A stretch of 64,000 bases of DNA. Source: Acidimicrobiia bacterium. Its GTDB lineage: Bacteria; Actinomycetota; Acidimicrobiia; Acidimicrobiales; Aldehydirespiratoraceae. Shown here piece after piece: positions 31,730 to 40,240 of this stretch (positions are counted from its first letter, which is position 1; each line of letters starts with the position of its first letter). The notes beneath the pieces were generated by a model. The model was not told the origin of the DNA. It was given only the letters and a program-made list of their open reading frames with translations, and did no database searches. The DNA is taken from NCBI GenBank assembly GCA_022819505.1, contig JAJEHD010000011.1, forward strand, positions 124,001-188,000, written 5' to 3'. The position numbers and the translations under genes were made by a program.

Positions 31730-32656
31730 ATGGCGCGCCCATCGATGCCCTCGCTGCCCGCGCTGTGGCGCGGCATCCTCACACTCATCGGCGATTTCCG
31801 CGACGAGTGGTCCCGGGCCCGCGTCGGTGGCCTGTCGGCCGAGATCGCCTTTTTCGGGCTCCTGGGCCTGTTCCCCGCGGTGCTGGTGTTCGCGGCCGCG
31901 CTCGGCTCGCTCGACGTGGTGATCGGCGCCGGCGCCGCAGCCGACACCGAGCAATGGCTGCTGGACCGCGTCGTCGAGACCTTCGGCCGCGACAACACTC
32001 TGCGGCAGACGGTCGAGGAGCTCTTCGACCGGTCCAACGCGGGACTGATCACCGCCGGCGTTGTGCTGACCCTCTACGCCTCGTCGCGGGGGTTCACCGC
32101 GGTGGTCGGAGCCCTCGACGTCACCTACGGCCATGAGAACCGCAGGAACTGGATCTCCACCCGGGTGATGGGCTTCGTGCTCACCCTGTTCACCCTGGTG
32201 GTGGCCGCGCTGGTGGCCGCCATGGTGGTGGTGGGGCCGCTGCTCGGCGGCGGCGAGGAGCTCGCTGACCGCCTGGGGGCGGGCTCGGCGTTCACCACCG
32301 CCTGGGTTTGGTTCCGCTGGCCGGTGGTGTTCGTGGTGGTGGTCTGCTGGGGAACGTCGATCTATCACTTCGCCCCCCGCCGCCGGACTCCATGGCGGAC
32401 CGATCTGCCCGGCGCGGTCGTGGGCACGATCTGGTGGCTGGTGGTGTCGCTGGGCTTCCGGGTCTACCTCGATGCCGCTTCCAGCGGCGTGAACGCGGTG
32501 TTCGGCCTGCTCGGCGGGGCCTTGAGCCTGCTCATCTGGCTCTACCTGCTGGCGATGGGCCTGCTCGTCGGGGCGGAGATCAACCACATCCTCCACGGCC
32601 GCCGCGACCTGCACACCCCAGAGCTGTCTCTCCAGCGGTACTCTCGCAAGCGATGA
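31730..32656 (+). CDS. YihY/virulence factor BrkB family membrane protein
   Basis: 308 aa with about six membrane helices. Family motifs include LSAEIAFFGLLGLFPAVLVFAA (about 36-57), TLYASSRGFTAVVGALDVTYG, a YHFAPRRRTPWRTDLPGAVVGTIWWLVVSLGFRVYL run and the final GGALSLLIWLYLLAMGLLVGAEIN. Once called RNase BN in error, the family has no settled function and is often proposed to be a transporter. It ends in ATGA shared with the next gene. Confidence 0.88.
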   Translation: MARPSMPSLPALWRGILTLIGDFRDEWSRARVGGLSAEIAFFGLLGLFPAVLVFAAALGSLDVVIGAGAAADTEQWLLDRVVETFGRDNTLRQTVEELFDRSNAGLITAGVVLTLYASSRGFTAVVGALDVTYGHENRRNWISTRVMGFVLTLFTLVVAALVAAMVVVGPLLGGGEELADRLGAGSAFTTAWVWFRWPVVFVVVVCWGTSIYHFAPRRRTPWRTDLPGAVVGTIWWLVVSLGFRVYLDAASSGVNAVFGLLGGALSLLIWLYLLAMGLLVGAEINHILHGRRDLHTPELSLQRYSRKR

Positions 32657-34428
32657 GTGAGTTCCGGGTCGATCTCGACGAGATCACCTTCAACCTGCGC
32701 CACGTGGCCGATCTCGAGGGGCTCGCCGCGCTCGACGGCTTCGAGCACGTGGAGTCCGAGACGGTCGACCAGCTCCTCGCCGAGGCCGCCCGGTTCGCGG
32801 AGGAGGTGATAGCGCCGCTGAACCGCGTCGGCGACACGGAGGGCTCCCGCCGCCTCGACGACGGCTCGGTGGCGACGCCCACCGGGTTCAAGGAGGCCTA
32901 CCGGTCCTACGTGGAGGCCGGCTGGGGCGCCGTGTCCATGGATCCCGACTACGGCGGTGGGGGCTTCCCCCACCTTGTGGGGCTGGCCGTGGAGGAGATG
33001 TTCACCACTGCCTGCATGTCATGGTCGCTCTGCCCACTGCTCACCCAGGGCGCCATCAACCTGCTGGGCGCGCACGGAACCGGCGAGCAGAAAGCCCTCT
33101 ACCTGCCGCAGATGGCCTCCGGCGTCTGGACCGGCACCATGAACCTCACCGAGCCCCAGGCCGGATCCGACCTCGGGGCGGTGACGACCCGCGCCGTGCC
33201 CCAGCCCGACGGCTCCTACCGGCTGTTCGGAACAAAGATCTTCATTACCTACGGCGAGCACGACCTGGCCGACAACATCGTTCACCTGGTGCTGGCCCGC
33301 TTGCCCGGCGCGCCTCCGGGGACCCGGGGGATCAGTTGCTTCCTGGTGCCCAAGCACCTGCCCGCCGCCGACGGATCGACCGGCGCCCGCAACGACGTGC
33401 ACTGCGTCTCGATCGAGCACAAGCTGGGGATCCACGCCAGCCCCACCTGCGTGATGTCCTACGGCGACGACGAGGGCGCGGTCGGGTTCCTGGTCGGCGA
33501 TGAGAACGGCGGGATGCGGGCCATGTTCACGATGATGAACCACGCCCGTCTCAGCGTCGGCCTGGAAGGTGTGGCCATCGCCGAGCGGTCCTACCAGCAG
33601 GCCCTCGCCTACGCCCACGAGCGACGCCAGGGCCGGGCGCCCGGCGCGCCCGCCACCGAGTCGTCGGCCATCATCGACCATCCCGACGTGCGCCGGATGC
33701 TGCTGGACATGCGGTCCACCACTGGCGCGATGCGGGGACTCGCCTACCGCAACGCGGAGGCCATCGACCGCTCCTCGCACGGGGCCGACGCCGACGAGCG
33801 CCAGGAGGGCTCGGAACGGGCCGCGCTGCTGACGCCGCTGACCAAGGCGTGGGCTACTGACCTGGGATGCGAACTGGCCAGCGTCGGCCTTCAGGTGCAC
33901 GGAGGCATGGGCTTCATCGAGGAGACCGGCTCGGCCCAGCACTATCGCGACGCCAGGATCGCTCCCATCTACGAGGGCACCAACGGCATACAGTCGGCCG
34001 ACCTCGTCGGGCGGAAGCTGTCCATGCGGGGCGGTGCCGCGGTGCGCGATCACCTCGACGGCGTCCGGGAGACCGCAGCCGCCCTCAACGGCACCGCGGG
34101 GCTGAAGTCCGTTTGCCAGCACCTCGAGGCCGCGGTGGACGCCACCGGCGAGGCCAGCGAGTGGCTGCTGGCGGCCGAGCCGTTCGATCGCCTCGCGGGT
34201 GCCGACGCCTACCTGAGGATGCTGGCCACCACGACCGGCGGGGCCGCCCTGGCCGACGGAGCGCTGGCCGCCGACCGGCTCGAAGCGCCCGAGCTCGCGG
34301 CCGACCGGGCGGTCCTGGCCCGCTTCTTCGCAGCCAACCGGCTGTCGGCAGTTCCGGGACTGTTGGCTGCGGTGACCGAGCCCGCCGACGATCTGGTGGC
34401 GGCCGGTCGGCGGATCCTGGCGGGCTGA
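32653..34428 (+). CDS. Acyl-CoA dehydrogenase (AidB/FadE-like, long form)
   Basis: 591 aa, about 200 more than a simple acyl-CoA dehydrogenase, as in the long bacterial FadE-type subfamily. FAD-dependent oxidation of acyl-CoA to enoyl-CoA. Visible: GTMNLTEPQAGSDLGAV, FGTKIFITYGEHD, LGCELASVGLQVHGGMGFIEETGSAQHYRDARIAPIYEGTNGIQSADLVGRKL, where the YEGTNG glutamate is the likely catalytic base. A helical C-terminal extension runs from about 470. The ATG overlaps the yihY stop. The longer frame back to 32308 is yihY antiframe and was excluded. Confidence 0.92.
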   Translation: MSEFRVDLDEITFNLRHVADLEGLAALDGFEHVESETVDQLLAEAARFAEEVIAPLNRVGDTEGSRRLDDGSVATPTGFKEAYRSYVEAGWGAVSMDPDYGGGGFPHLVGLAVEEMFTTACMSWSLCPLLTQGAINLLGAHGTGEQKALYLPQMASGVWTGTMNLTEPQAGSDLGAVTTRAVPQPDGSYRLFGTKIFITYGEHDLADNIVHLVLARLPGAPPGTRGISCFLVPKHLPAADGSTGARNDVHCVSIEHKLGIHASPTCVMSYGDDEGAVGFLVGDENGGMRAMFTMMNHARLSVGLEGVAIAERSYQQALAYAHERRQGRAPGAPATESSAIIDHPDVRRMLLDMRSTTGAMRGLAYRNAEAIDRSSHGADADERQEGSERAALLTPLTKAWATDLGCELASVGLQVHGGMGFIEETGSAQHYRDARIAPIYEGTNGIQSADLVGRKLSMRGGAAVRDHLDGVRETAAALNGTAGLKSVCQHLEAAVDATGEASEWLLAAEPFDRLAGADAYLRMLATTTGGAALADGALAADRLEAPELAADRAVLARFFAANRLSAVPGLLAAVTEPADDLVAAGRRILAG

Positions 34429-34444
34429 GGAGCCGGCGGACCTC

Positions 34445-35323
34445 GTGGTTGCCGTCTCGACCCTGCTGATCGGTTCGATACCGAGCCCGCCCCGCAACGG
34501 TCTCGATCTCGGGCCGCTCCAGCTGCGGGCCTACGGCGTGATGATCGCGCTGGGCGTGCTCGCATCGGTGTGGCTGTCGAGGCGGCGCTGGGCGTCCCGG
34601 GGCGGCAACCCCGACCAGATCAGCCGGGTGGCTGTCTGGGGCGTGATCGCGGGACTGATCGGCGCCCGCCTGTACCACGTGATCACCGACTGGAAGAAGT
34701 TCCAGTCCGACGGCTGGCTGGACGCCCTCGCCATCTGGCAGGGCGGGCTGGGCATACCCGGGGGCATGACGGCCGGGATTCTGGTCGGGCTGTGGATGAT
34801 CCGGCGCCAGCACATGAACCAGGGCGAGGCCATCGCGGCGATCGTGCCCACCCTCCCGCTGGCCCAGGCCATCGGGCGTCTCGGCAACTGGTTCAACCAG
34901 GAGCTGTTCGGCGGGCCCACCGACCTGCCCTGGGGCCTCGAGATCGACGAGGCCCACCGCCCGGCGCAGTACCTCGACGTCGAGACCTTCCATCCGACCT
35001 TCCTTTACGAGGCGGTGTGGAATCTGCTTCTCTGCGGCCTGCTGCTGCTCCTCGACCGCCGGCGCCGGCTGCTCGATGTTCCGACCCTGGTCACCGACCC
35101 CCGCAGGGTTAGCCGGCCCGGATCCCTGATGGCCGTCTACGTCCTCGGATACGGGCTCGGGCGGCTCTGGATCGAGGCGGTGCGCATCGATCCCGCCAGC
35201 CTGATCCTGGGTGTCCGGGTCAATATCTGGATGAGTCTCGTGCTCATCGCGGGCTCGGCCGCGTACCTGGTCTGGCTCCGCCGGCGCGCTCCCGGACCGA
35301 GACGTCCCGTCCTGCCCACCTGA
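34445..35323 (+). CDS. lgt: Prolipoprotein diacylglyceryl transferase
   Basis: 292 aa with about seven membrane helices. Transfers diacylglycerol from phosphatidylglycerol to the lipobox cysteine, the first step of lipoprotein maturation. The Lgt signature GRLGNWFNQELFGGPTDLPW is at about 142-161. RAYGVMIALGVL, GLIGARLYHVITDW and HPTFLYEAVWNL are also typical. At least six lipoprotein candidates in this window would be its clients. GTG start with no strong ribosome site. Confidence 0.93.
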   Translation: MVAVSTLLIGSIPSPPRNGLDLGPLQLRAYGVMIALGVLASVWLSRRRWASRGGNPDQISRVAVWGVIAGLIGARLYHVITDWKKFQSDGWLDALAIWQGGLGIPGGMTAGILVGLWMIRRQHMNQGEAIAAIVPTLPLAQAIGRLGNWFNQELFGGPTDLPWGLEIDEAHRPAQYLDVETFHPTFLYEAVWNLLLCGLLLLLDRRRRLLDVPTLVTDPRRVSRPGSLMAVYVLGYGLGRLWIEAVRIDPASLILGVRVNIWMSLVLIAGSAAYLVWLRRRAPGPRRPVLPT

Positions 35324-35330
35324 TCGCAGC

Positions 35331-35352
35331 GACCCGCCCGGCAGGCGGGGTC
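35331..35352. terminator. Hairpin between convergent lgt and dioxygenase genes
   Basis: GACCCGCC at 35331-35338 pairs with GGCGGGGTC at 35344-35352 (one bulged G) over a 5-nt loop. Its place between convergent genes suggests a two-way terminator, though U-tracts are poor. Confidence 0.5.
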
Positions 35353-35354
35353 GG

Positions 35355-36221
35355 TCAGTTGAAGCCCCGGAGTGGGAAGTCGGCGCCGCGCTGGAGCCAG
35401 TTGTCGGCCAGGTAGTCAGCGGTGCCGTCGATCAGGTGCATCGTGTAGGCGTGGCGGCTGCGGTCCGAGGTGTTGGCCGCGCTCCAGTGCGGCAGCGTGC
35501 CGTGCAGGGCGATGAGCGTCCCGGCTGCGGCCTCCAGCGGCACCAGGTCATCAACCGGGTAGGGAGTGTCGTCGAGCACTTCGGTGACCGTGCCCTGGCT
35601 GCGGTCGGAAGGGTCCACGAGGCGGAAGCGAGTCTTGACCGGTATCCGGTGGCCACCGGGCACGGCCCACATGCAGCCGTTGGCCAGCGTGGCGTCCTCG
35701 ATCGCGAACCACAGCCCGATCACGCTCTGGGGCTCAGTCCACAGGAAGGTGTGGTCGCAGTGGCAGATGACCTCCCCGCCGATGCCGGGCTGCTTGAAGA
35801 TGTACATGGACTGGAGCAGCCGCGGGTCGGCCAGGCCCAGGTCGGCGGCGAGCGCAGACAGCTCGGGGGCCCTCGAGAAGGCGTCGAAGGTCGGGTCGAG
35901 GTCGTGCATGGCGTGGCCGATCTTGTTGACGGCCAGCGGCATCGGCCTGGTCAGGCGCCCGTCAACGATGGCCCCGTCCTCGAAGAACCAGCGCACCGTG
36001 TCGCCCGAGCCGAGGAACCACTCATCGGAGGCGTGGCTCTGCTCTGTGGTCGAGAACACGGTGAGGCTGCCGTCGGTGTCCGGGTCGATTCCGGCCAGCA
36101 TCGAGTTGACGTGGGCCTTGAGGGCCTCGCACCGCTCGCTGGGCACGAAGCCGGGCAGCACCAGGAAGCCGTCTCGCTCCCAGTCCCGCAACTGGTCCGG
36201 CTCAAGGATTGAGAGAGCCAT
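35355..36221 (-). CDS. Phytanoyl-CoA dioxygenase (PhyH) family protein
   Basis: 288 aa Fe(II)/2-oxoglutarate oxygenase. The iron triad is visible as H154-x-D156 in ICHCDHTFLW and H245 in LPHWSAANTS, with R256 in DRSRHAYTMH for 2-oxoglutarate. The N-terminus (WERDGFLVLPGFVPSERCEALK) is typical of the family. It hydroxylates an unknown small molecule. It begins 1 nt after the stop of the second ABC permease, with GGGGGAGG upstream, so it is the last gene of the BMP-type importer operon. Its substrate may therefore be the imported compound (inference). Confidence 0.85.
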   Translation of the reverse strand: MALSILEPDQLRDWERDGFLVLPGFVPSERCEALKAHVNSMLAGIDPDTDGSLTVFSTTEQSHASDEWFLGSGDTVRWFFEDGAIVDGRLTRPMPLAVNKIGHAMHDLDPTFDAFSRAPELSALAADLGLADPRLLQSMYIFKQPGIGGEVICHCDHTFLWTEPQSVIGLWFAIEDATLANGCMWAVPGGHRIPVKTRFRLVDPSDRSQGTVTEVLDDTPYPVDDLVPLEAAAGTLIALHGTLPHWSAANTSDRSRHAYTMHLIDGTADYLADNWLQRGADFPLRGFN

Positions 36222-37481
36222 CTAGGCCTCCCCCTTGCGGTACGGCAGACCGTCGGCTCGAGGCATTCGCAGCCTCTGGGAGAAGAACACCAGCACCACC
36301 AGCACGATGACGAACGGCAGGATCGCGATCCACCAGTCGGGCACGGTCGTCGACAGGAAGTACCAGACAGCCGCACCCAGCCCCAACCCGGCGGCCAGCC
36401 CGGCGTCGATGCGGCGCCTGCGGTTCAACGCCCACGCCAGCACGGCCAGCAGAGCGATGGTGTTCACCAGCAGCAGCGCGTGCGACGCCGAGCCGTCCAG
36501 GTCCCGCAGCCCCACGCCGAAGGGGTAGCCGAACAGCAGGGCTCCGGCCATGATCCCGCCCGGACGCCAGTTCCCGAAGATGAGCGCCGCCAGGCCGATG
36601 AATCCCCGACCGTTGGTCTGACCCTCGAGGTAGATGCCCGACAGCTCCGGGCTGGCGATGAACGCCCCGCCCAGCCCGGCCAGCGCTCCGCTGATCACCA
36701 CGCCGAAGTACTTGTAGAGGTAGATGTTGATGCCTTGGGTCTCGCCGCCGGTGGGGTGCTCGCCGCAGATCCGCAGTCGCAGCCCGAACCGGGTCCGCCA
36801 CATCAGCCAGGCGCTGAACGGGACCAGGGCGAAGGCGATCATGGTGGCCAGCGAGACCTGGGCCACCAGCCCCCGTACCAGCCCGGTGATGTCGGAGACG
36901 AAGAACCAGTCCTTACGGGCGAACCACCCCAGCACGTCGGGCGTGTCCCAGCCGAACAGGTCGCCGCCGGCCAGGAACGGGAAGGTGAACCGGCCGACGC
37001 CCGGTGTGCGGGGCGACTGCGTTATCGAGCCGCCGTCGTAGCCGGTGAGGATCTCCGATGACAGGAACCGGGCCACGCCCGGCGCGGTGACGTTGATGGC
37101 CACGCCCGAGATGATGTGATCGACGCCGAACGACACGGTGGCGATGGCGTGGATTAGCCCTCCGATGGCGCCGCCGCCCATGCCGATCACCAGCCCGGCC
37201 CAGCCGCCGTAGTTGATGGCGCCCCAGGCGCCGAACCAGGTGCCCAGTATCAGCATTCCCTCCAGGCCGATGTTGACCACCCCGGCTCGTTCCGAGAACA
37301 GCCCGCCGAGCCCGGCCAGCATGATGGGCACCGCCCAGCGCAGCATGGCCTGCGACGAGGTGACCGCGGTGAGCCTCTCGGTGTCGTCGAAGCCCTGGAC
37401 GACGGTGAGGACGAGCACGCCGACCGCGGCGTAGACCATCCATCGGGCCCATGAGGGCAGCCGATCGAGCGCGGCCCTCAT
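36222..37481 (-). CDS. BMP-type (nucleoside) ABC transporter permease 2
   Basis: 419 aa BPD_transp_2 membrane protein with about ten helices. AVPIMLAGLGGLFSERAGVVNIGLEGMLILGTWFGAW (48-84) and the family loop CGEHPTGGETQGINIYLYKYFGVVISGALAGLGGAF are characteristic of the NupQ/YufQ group, which imports nucleosides or related purines with a BMP lipoprotein. An extra C-terminal membrane pair (about 340-405) is longer than in the Bacillus protein. It overlaps the first permease by 4 nt. Confidence 0.9.
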   Translation of the reverse strand: MRAALDRLPSWARWMVYAAVGVLVLTVVQGFDDTERLTAVTSSQAMLRWAVPIMLAGLGGLFSERAGVVNIGLEGMLILGTWFGAWGAINYGGWAGLVIGMGGGAIGGLIHAIATVSFGVDHIISGVAINVTAPGVARFLSSEILTGYDGGSITQSPRTPGVGRFTFPFLAGGDLFGWDTPDVLGWFARKDWFFVSDITGLVRGLVAQVSLATMIAFALVPFSAWLMWRTRFGLRLRICGEHPTGGETQGINIYLYKYFGVVISGALAGLGGAFIASPELSGIYLEGQTNGRGFIGLAALIFGNWRPGGIMAGALLFGYPFGVGLRDLDGSASHALLLVNTIALLAVLAWALNRRRRIDAGLAAGLGLGAAVWYFLSTTVPDWWIAILPFVIVLVVLVFFSQRLRMPRADGLPYRKGEA

Positions 37482-38608
37482 GCGTCAGCCCCCGGGCTGG
37501 CTGCCATCGCGGCGGCCGCGGCGGCAGCCTCCTCGCGCTCGCGGATACGGCGCACGACCTCGTAGGCGATCACCGCGGTGAGGATGATGACGCCTTTCAT
37601 GATCTCGACGATCTCGCGCGACGCGGCCCCCGAGATCTGCAGGATCCCCGATGAGACGTCCAGGAAGCCGAAGATGAGGGCGGCTACGGCCACTCCCGCC
37701 GGATGGTTGCGCCCGAGAAGGGCCACCGCGATTCCCGTGAATCCGAGCAGGCTGATGGGGTTCGACGGGTAGTAGCCCGTGTCCATCAGCTCGGTCATGC
37801 CGACCAGTCCGGCCACCATGCCCGAGAGGGTCATGGCGATCACCACCATGCGCTTGGGCGACACCCCTCCGACATGGGATGCCGTCGGGTTGGCGCCGCT
37901 CGACCGCAGGTCGAAACCGAACACCGTCCGGTTCAGGATCACGTGGTAGACGACCCCGACCACCAACGCGACGACCAGCATGCCGGTCAGCTTCTTGCCC
38001 AGGCCGACCTCGCGGGTGAAGACCTCAAGCCAGGAGTTGATGTCGGGCAGCAGGCCGCTCTCCGCGATGGGCTCGGTGCCGACCCGGCCACCGGTCGCCG
38101 ATATCTCGCCCCCGGCCTGCCATTCCACGATCCACCAGGCGGCCAGACCGGAGATGACCACCGCGTTGAGCATGATGGTCGAGATCACCTCGTTCACGCC
38201 CCGGGTCACCTTCAGCACTCCGGCCGCGCCCGAGAACATCCCGCCCACGGCCATGGCGACCACCAGGATGAACGCGATGTGCAGCACCGATGGGAGTTCG
38301 ACCTGGGCACCCAGGTGGGCCGCCACGATGAAGGCCAGGAGGTACTGGCCCTCCACGCCGATGTTGAACAGGTTCATACGGAAGCCGATGGCGGCGGCCA
38401 CACCCGACAGGTACAGGGGGGTGGCCCGGTTGAGGATGTCCACCTGGGTTTCGAGCTTGCTGGCGTGCTGGACCATGTCCGCATAGGCGGCCAAGGGATT
38501 GCTGCCCGAGATCAGCAGGACGATCGAGGAGAGCACCACTGCGATCACCACCGCCGCGATGGGCGCCGCCGACGCCAGCATCAGCCGGTGGGTGAGGCGC
38601 TCGGTCAC
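37478..38608 (-). CDS. BMP-type (nucleoside) ABC transporter permease 1
   Basis: 376 aa, about nine helices, NupP/YufP-like. Typical parts: ATPLYLSGVAAAIGFRMNLFNIGVEGQYLLAF (63-94), RGVNEVISTIMLNAV, VFGFDLRSSGANPTASHVGGVSPKRMVVIAMTLSGMVAGL and GFTGIAVALLGRNHPAGV. It shares 4-nt overlaps with both neighbours, so all three transporter genes are translationally coupled. The C-terminus is Ala/Glu-rich. Confidence 0.9.
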   Translation of the reverse strand: MTERLTHRLMLASAAPIAAVVIAVVLSSIVLLISGSNPLAAYADMVQHASKLETQVDILNRATPLYLSGVAAAIGFRMNLFNIGVEGQYLLAFIVAAHLGAQVELPSVLHIAFILVVAMAVGGMFSGAAGVLKVTRGVNEVISTIMLNAVVISGLAAWWIVEWQAGGEISATGGRVGTEPIAESGLLPDINSWLEVFTREVGLGKKLTGMLVVALVVGVVYHVILNRTVFGFDLRSSGANPTASHVGGVSPKRMVVIAMTLSGMVAGLVGMTELMDTGYYPSNPISLLGFTGIAVALLGRNHPAGVAVAALIFGFLDVSSGILQISGAASREIVEIMKGVIILTAVIAYEVVRRIREREEAAAAAAAMAASPGADA

Positions 38609-40131
38609 GGGGCCCCGGCCTCCAGAGCAGCACCGGTCATGTAGGCGCCGAGGTCACGGGGAGTGACGTCGTTGGGGTCGAGGCGGGCCACGAGGCGGCC
38701 CCGCAGCATCACCACGATGGTGTCCGACAGTCCGATCAGTTCGTCGAGGTCGGCCGACACCAGCAGGGTGGCCAGGCCTCGGGAGCGGGCATCGCGGATG
38801 TCGTCCCAGACCGCGGCCTGGGCCCCGACGTCGATCCCGCGGGTTGGATGGTTGGCGATGAGCACCGCGGGGTCGGCCACCATCTCCCGTCCCACGATCA
38901 GCTTCTGCTGGTTCCCGCCCGACAGCGCGTGGGCCGACACCTCGATGTTGGGCGTGCGGACGTCGAAGTCCTCCTTGATCCGGTTGGCCCGCCCTCGCAT
39001 GCCCAGGCGGCTCAGCCACGGACCGCGGGAATACGGCTTCTCGGTCTGGTGGCCCAGAGCGGCGTTCTCCCAGAGGGTGAAACCCAGCAGCAGCCCGTCG
39101 CGGTGGCGGTCCTGAGGCACGTACCCGAGCCCCATCTCGCGCCGGTGCCGCACCGATACATGGGTGATGTCGCGGCCCAGCAGCGTGATTACGCCCTGAT
39201 CCGGGTCCTGTATCCCGATGATCGCGTTGACAAGCTCGGCCTGGCCATTGCCCTCGACCCCGGCTATGCCCACGATCTCGCCCCGGTGAACGCTCAGGGT
39301 CACGTCGTCAACCACCGCCCGGTCGCCCTCGCCGGCCACCCTCAGACCTGAGAGCTCCAGCGCGACTTCCTCGGTCACGGTGGAAGCGCCCGCGTCGGGG
39401 ACGGGCAACTCCGAGCCGATCATCATCTCGGCGAGGTCGTGGGCGGTCACCTCGCCGGGCTTGACGGTGCCCACCGTGCGGCCCTGGCGCAGCACGGTGA
39501 TGGTGTCGGCGATCTCGAGCACCTCGTCGAGCTTGTGGTCGATGAACAGGATGGTGGCGCCGCTGGCCTTGAGCTCACGGATGTTGCGGAACAGCTCGTC
39601 GACCTCCTGGGGGACCAGCACCGCGGTCGGCTCGTCCAGGATGAGGATCTTGGCGCCGCGGTAGAGCACCTTGATGATCTCCACTCGCTGTCGCTCGCCG
39701 ACCTCCAGGGTCTCCACCAGGTCGTCGGCGTTGATGTCGAGCCCGTAGGCCCGGCCCACCTCGTCGAGGTGCTCGCGTCCCGCCTGGAAGTCGATCCGGC
39801 CCAGTGACCGCATCGGCTCGGCGCCCAGGATCACGTTCTCGAGCACGGTGAGCTGATCGGCCAGCATGAAGTGCTGGTGGACCATGCCGATCCCCAGCTC
39901 GATCGCCTGGGCGGGCGAGTGCAACTCCACCTCGTCGCCCTGGATCCTGATGGTCCCCGAGTCGGGGGGCTGCATGCCGTAGAGGATCTTCATCAGAGTC
40001 GACTTGCCGGCCCCGTTCTCCCCGCAGATGGCGTGGATCTCGCCCTCGGCCACCTCCAGGTGGATGTCGTCGTTGGCCACCACGCCCGGGAACCGCTTGG
40101 TGATGCCCGTCAGTTCAATGGCTGGCGCCAC
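38605..40131 (-). CDS. BMP-type (nucleoside) ABC transporter ATPase, two domains
   Basis: 508 aa with two fused nucleotide-binding domains, as in NupO/YufO and sugar importers. The first has Walker A GENGAGKSTLMKIL (about 37-50), signature VGERQRVEIIKVLYRG and Walker B LILDEPTAVL. The second (about 255-500) has the degenerate Walker A GVEGNGQAEL and signature LSGGNQQKLIVGRE with Walker B-like VLIANHPTRGID, a usual asymmetry in this class. It is separated from the lipoprotein gene upstream by 109 nt holding two hairpins. Confidence 0.92.
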   Translation of the reverse strand: MAPAIELTGITKRFPGVVANDDIHLEVAEGEIHAICGENGAGKSTLMKILYGMQPPDSGTIRIQGDEVELHSPAQAIELGIGMVHQHFMLADQLTVLENVILGAEPMRSLGRIDFQAGREHLDEVGRAYGLDINADDLVETLEVGERQRVEIIKVLYRGAKILILDEPTAVLVPQEVDELFRNIRELKASGATILFIDHKLDEVLEIADTITVLRQGRTVGTVKPGEVTAHDLAEMMIGSELPVPDAGASTVTEEVALELSGLRVAGEGDRAVVDDVTLSVHRGEIVGIAGVEGNGQAELVNAIIGIQDPDQGVITLLGRDITHVSVRHRREMGLGYVPQDRHRDGLLLGFTLWENAALGHQTEKPYSRGPWLSRLGMRGRANRIKEDFDVRTPNIEVSAHALSGGNQQKLIVGREMVADPAVLIANHPTRGIDVGAQAAVWDDIRDARSRGLATLLVSADLDELIGLSDTIVVMLRGRLVARLDPNDVTPRDLGAYMTGAALEAGAP

Positions 40132-40152
40132 GCAGCCTCCCTCGGAAACGAC

Positions 40153-40182
40153 GACCGGGCCGGAGGTTAGCCCGGCCCGGTC
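40153..40182 (-). terminator. Hairpin 2 between binding-protein and ATPase genes
   Basis: GACCGGGCCGG at 40153-40163 and CCGGCCCGGTC at 40172-40182 are exact inverted copies (11-bp stem, 8-nt loop). On the minus strand GTCGTTTCC follows. It may act as partial terminator or as a barrier protecting the binding-protein mRNA. Confidence 0.6.
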
Positions 40183-40200
40183 TCATGATTTGACTTGTGC

Positions 40201-40230
40201 CCGGAGCGGCCCGAATCCCGGGCGCTCCGG
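40201..40230 (-). terminator. Hairpin 1 after the binding-protein gene
   Basis: CCGGAGCG at 40201-40208 pairs with CGCTCCGG at 40223-40230, with further pairs inside around a bulged G. It lies 11 nt after the stop of the lipoprotein gene. No U-tract follows. Confidence 0.55.
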
Positions 40231-40240
40231 TGCTCAGTGG

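Noticed and set aside
31703..32614. Long extension of the SnoaL-like protein
   Set aside because: It is antisense to yihY, rich in His/Gln/Arg shadow composition, and a TACGGT element precedes the short start.
32308..32652. N-terminal extension of the acyl-CoA dehydrogenase
   Set aside because: This is the alternate frame of yihY. The ATGA overlap at 32653 is the natural start.
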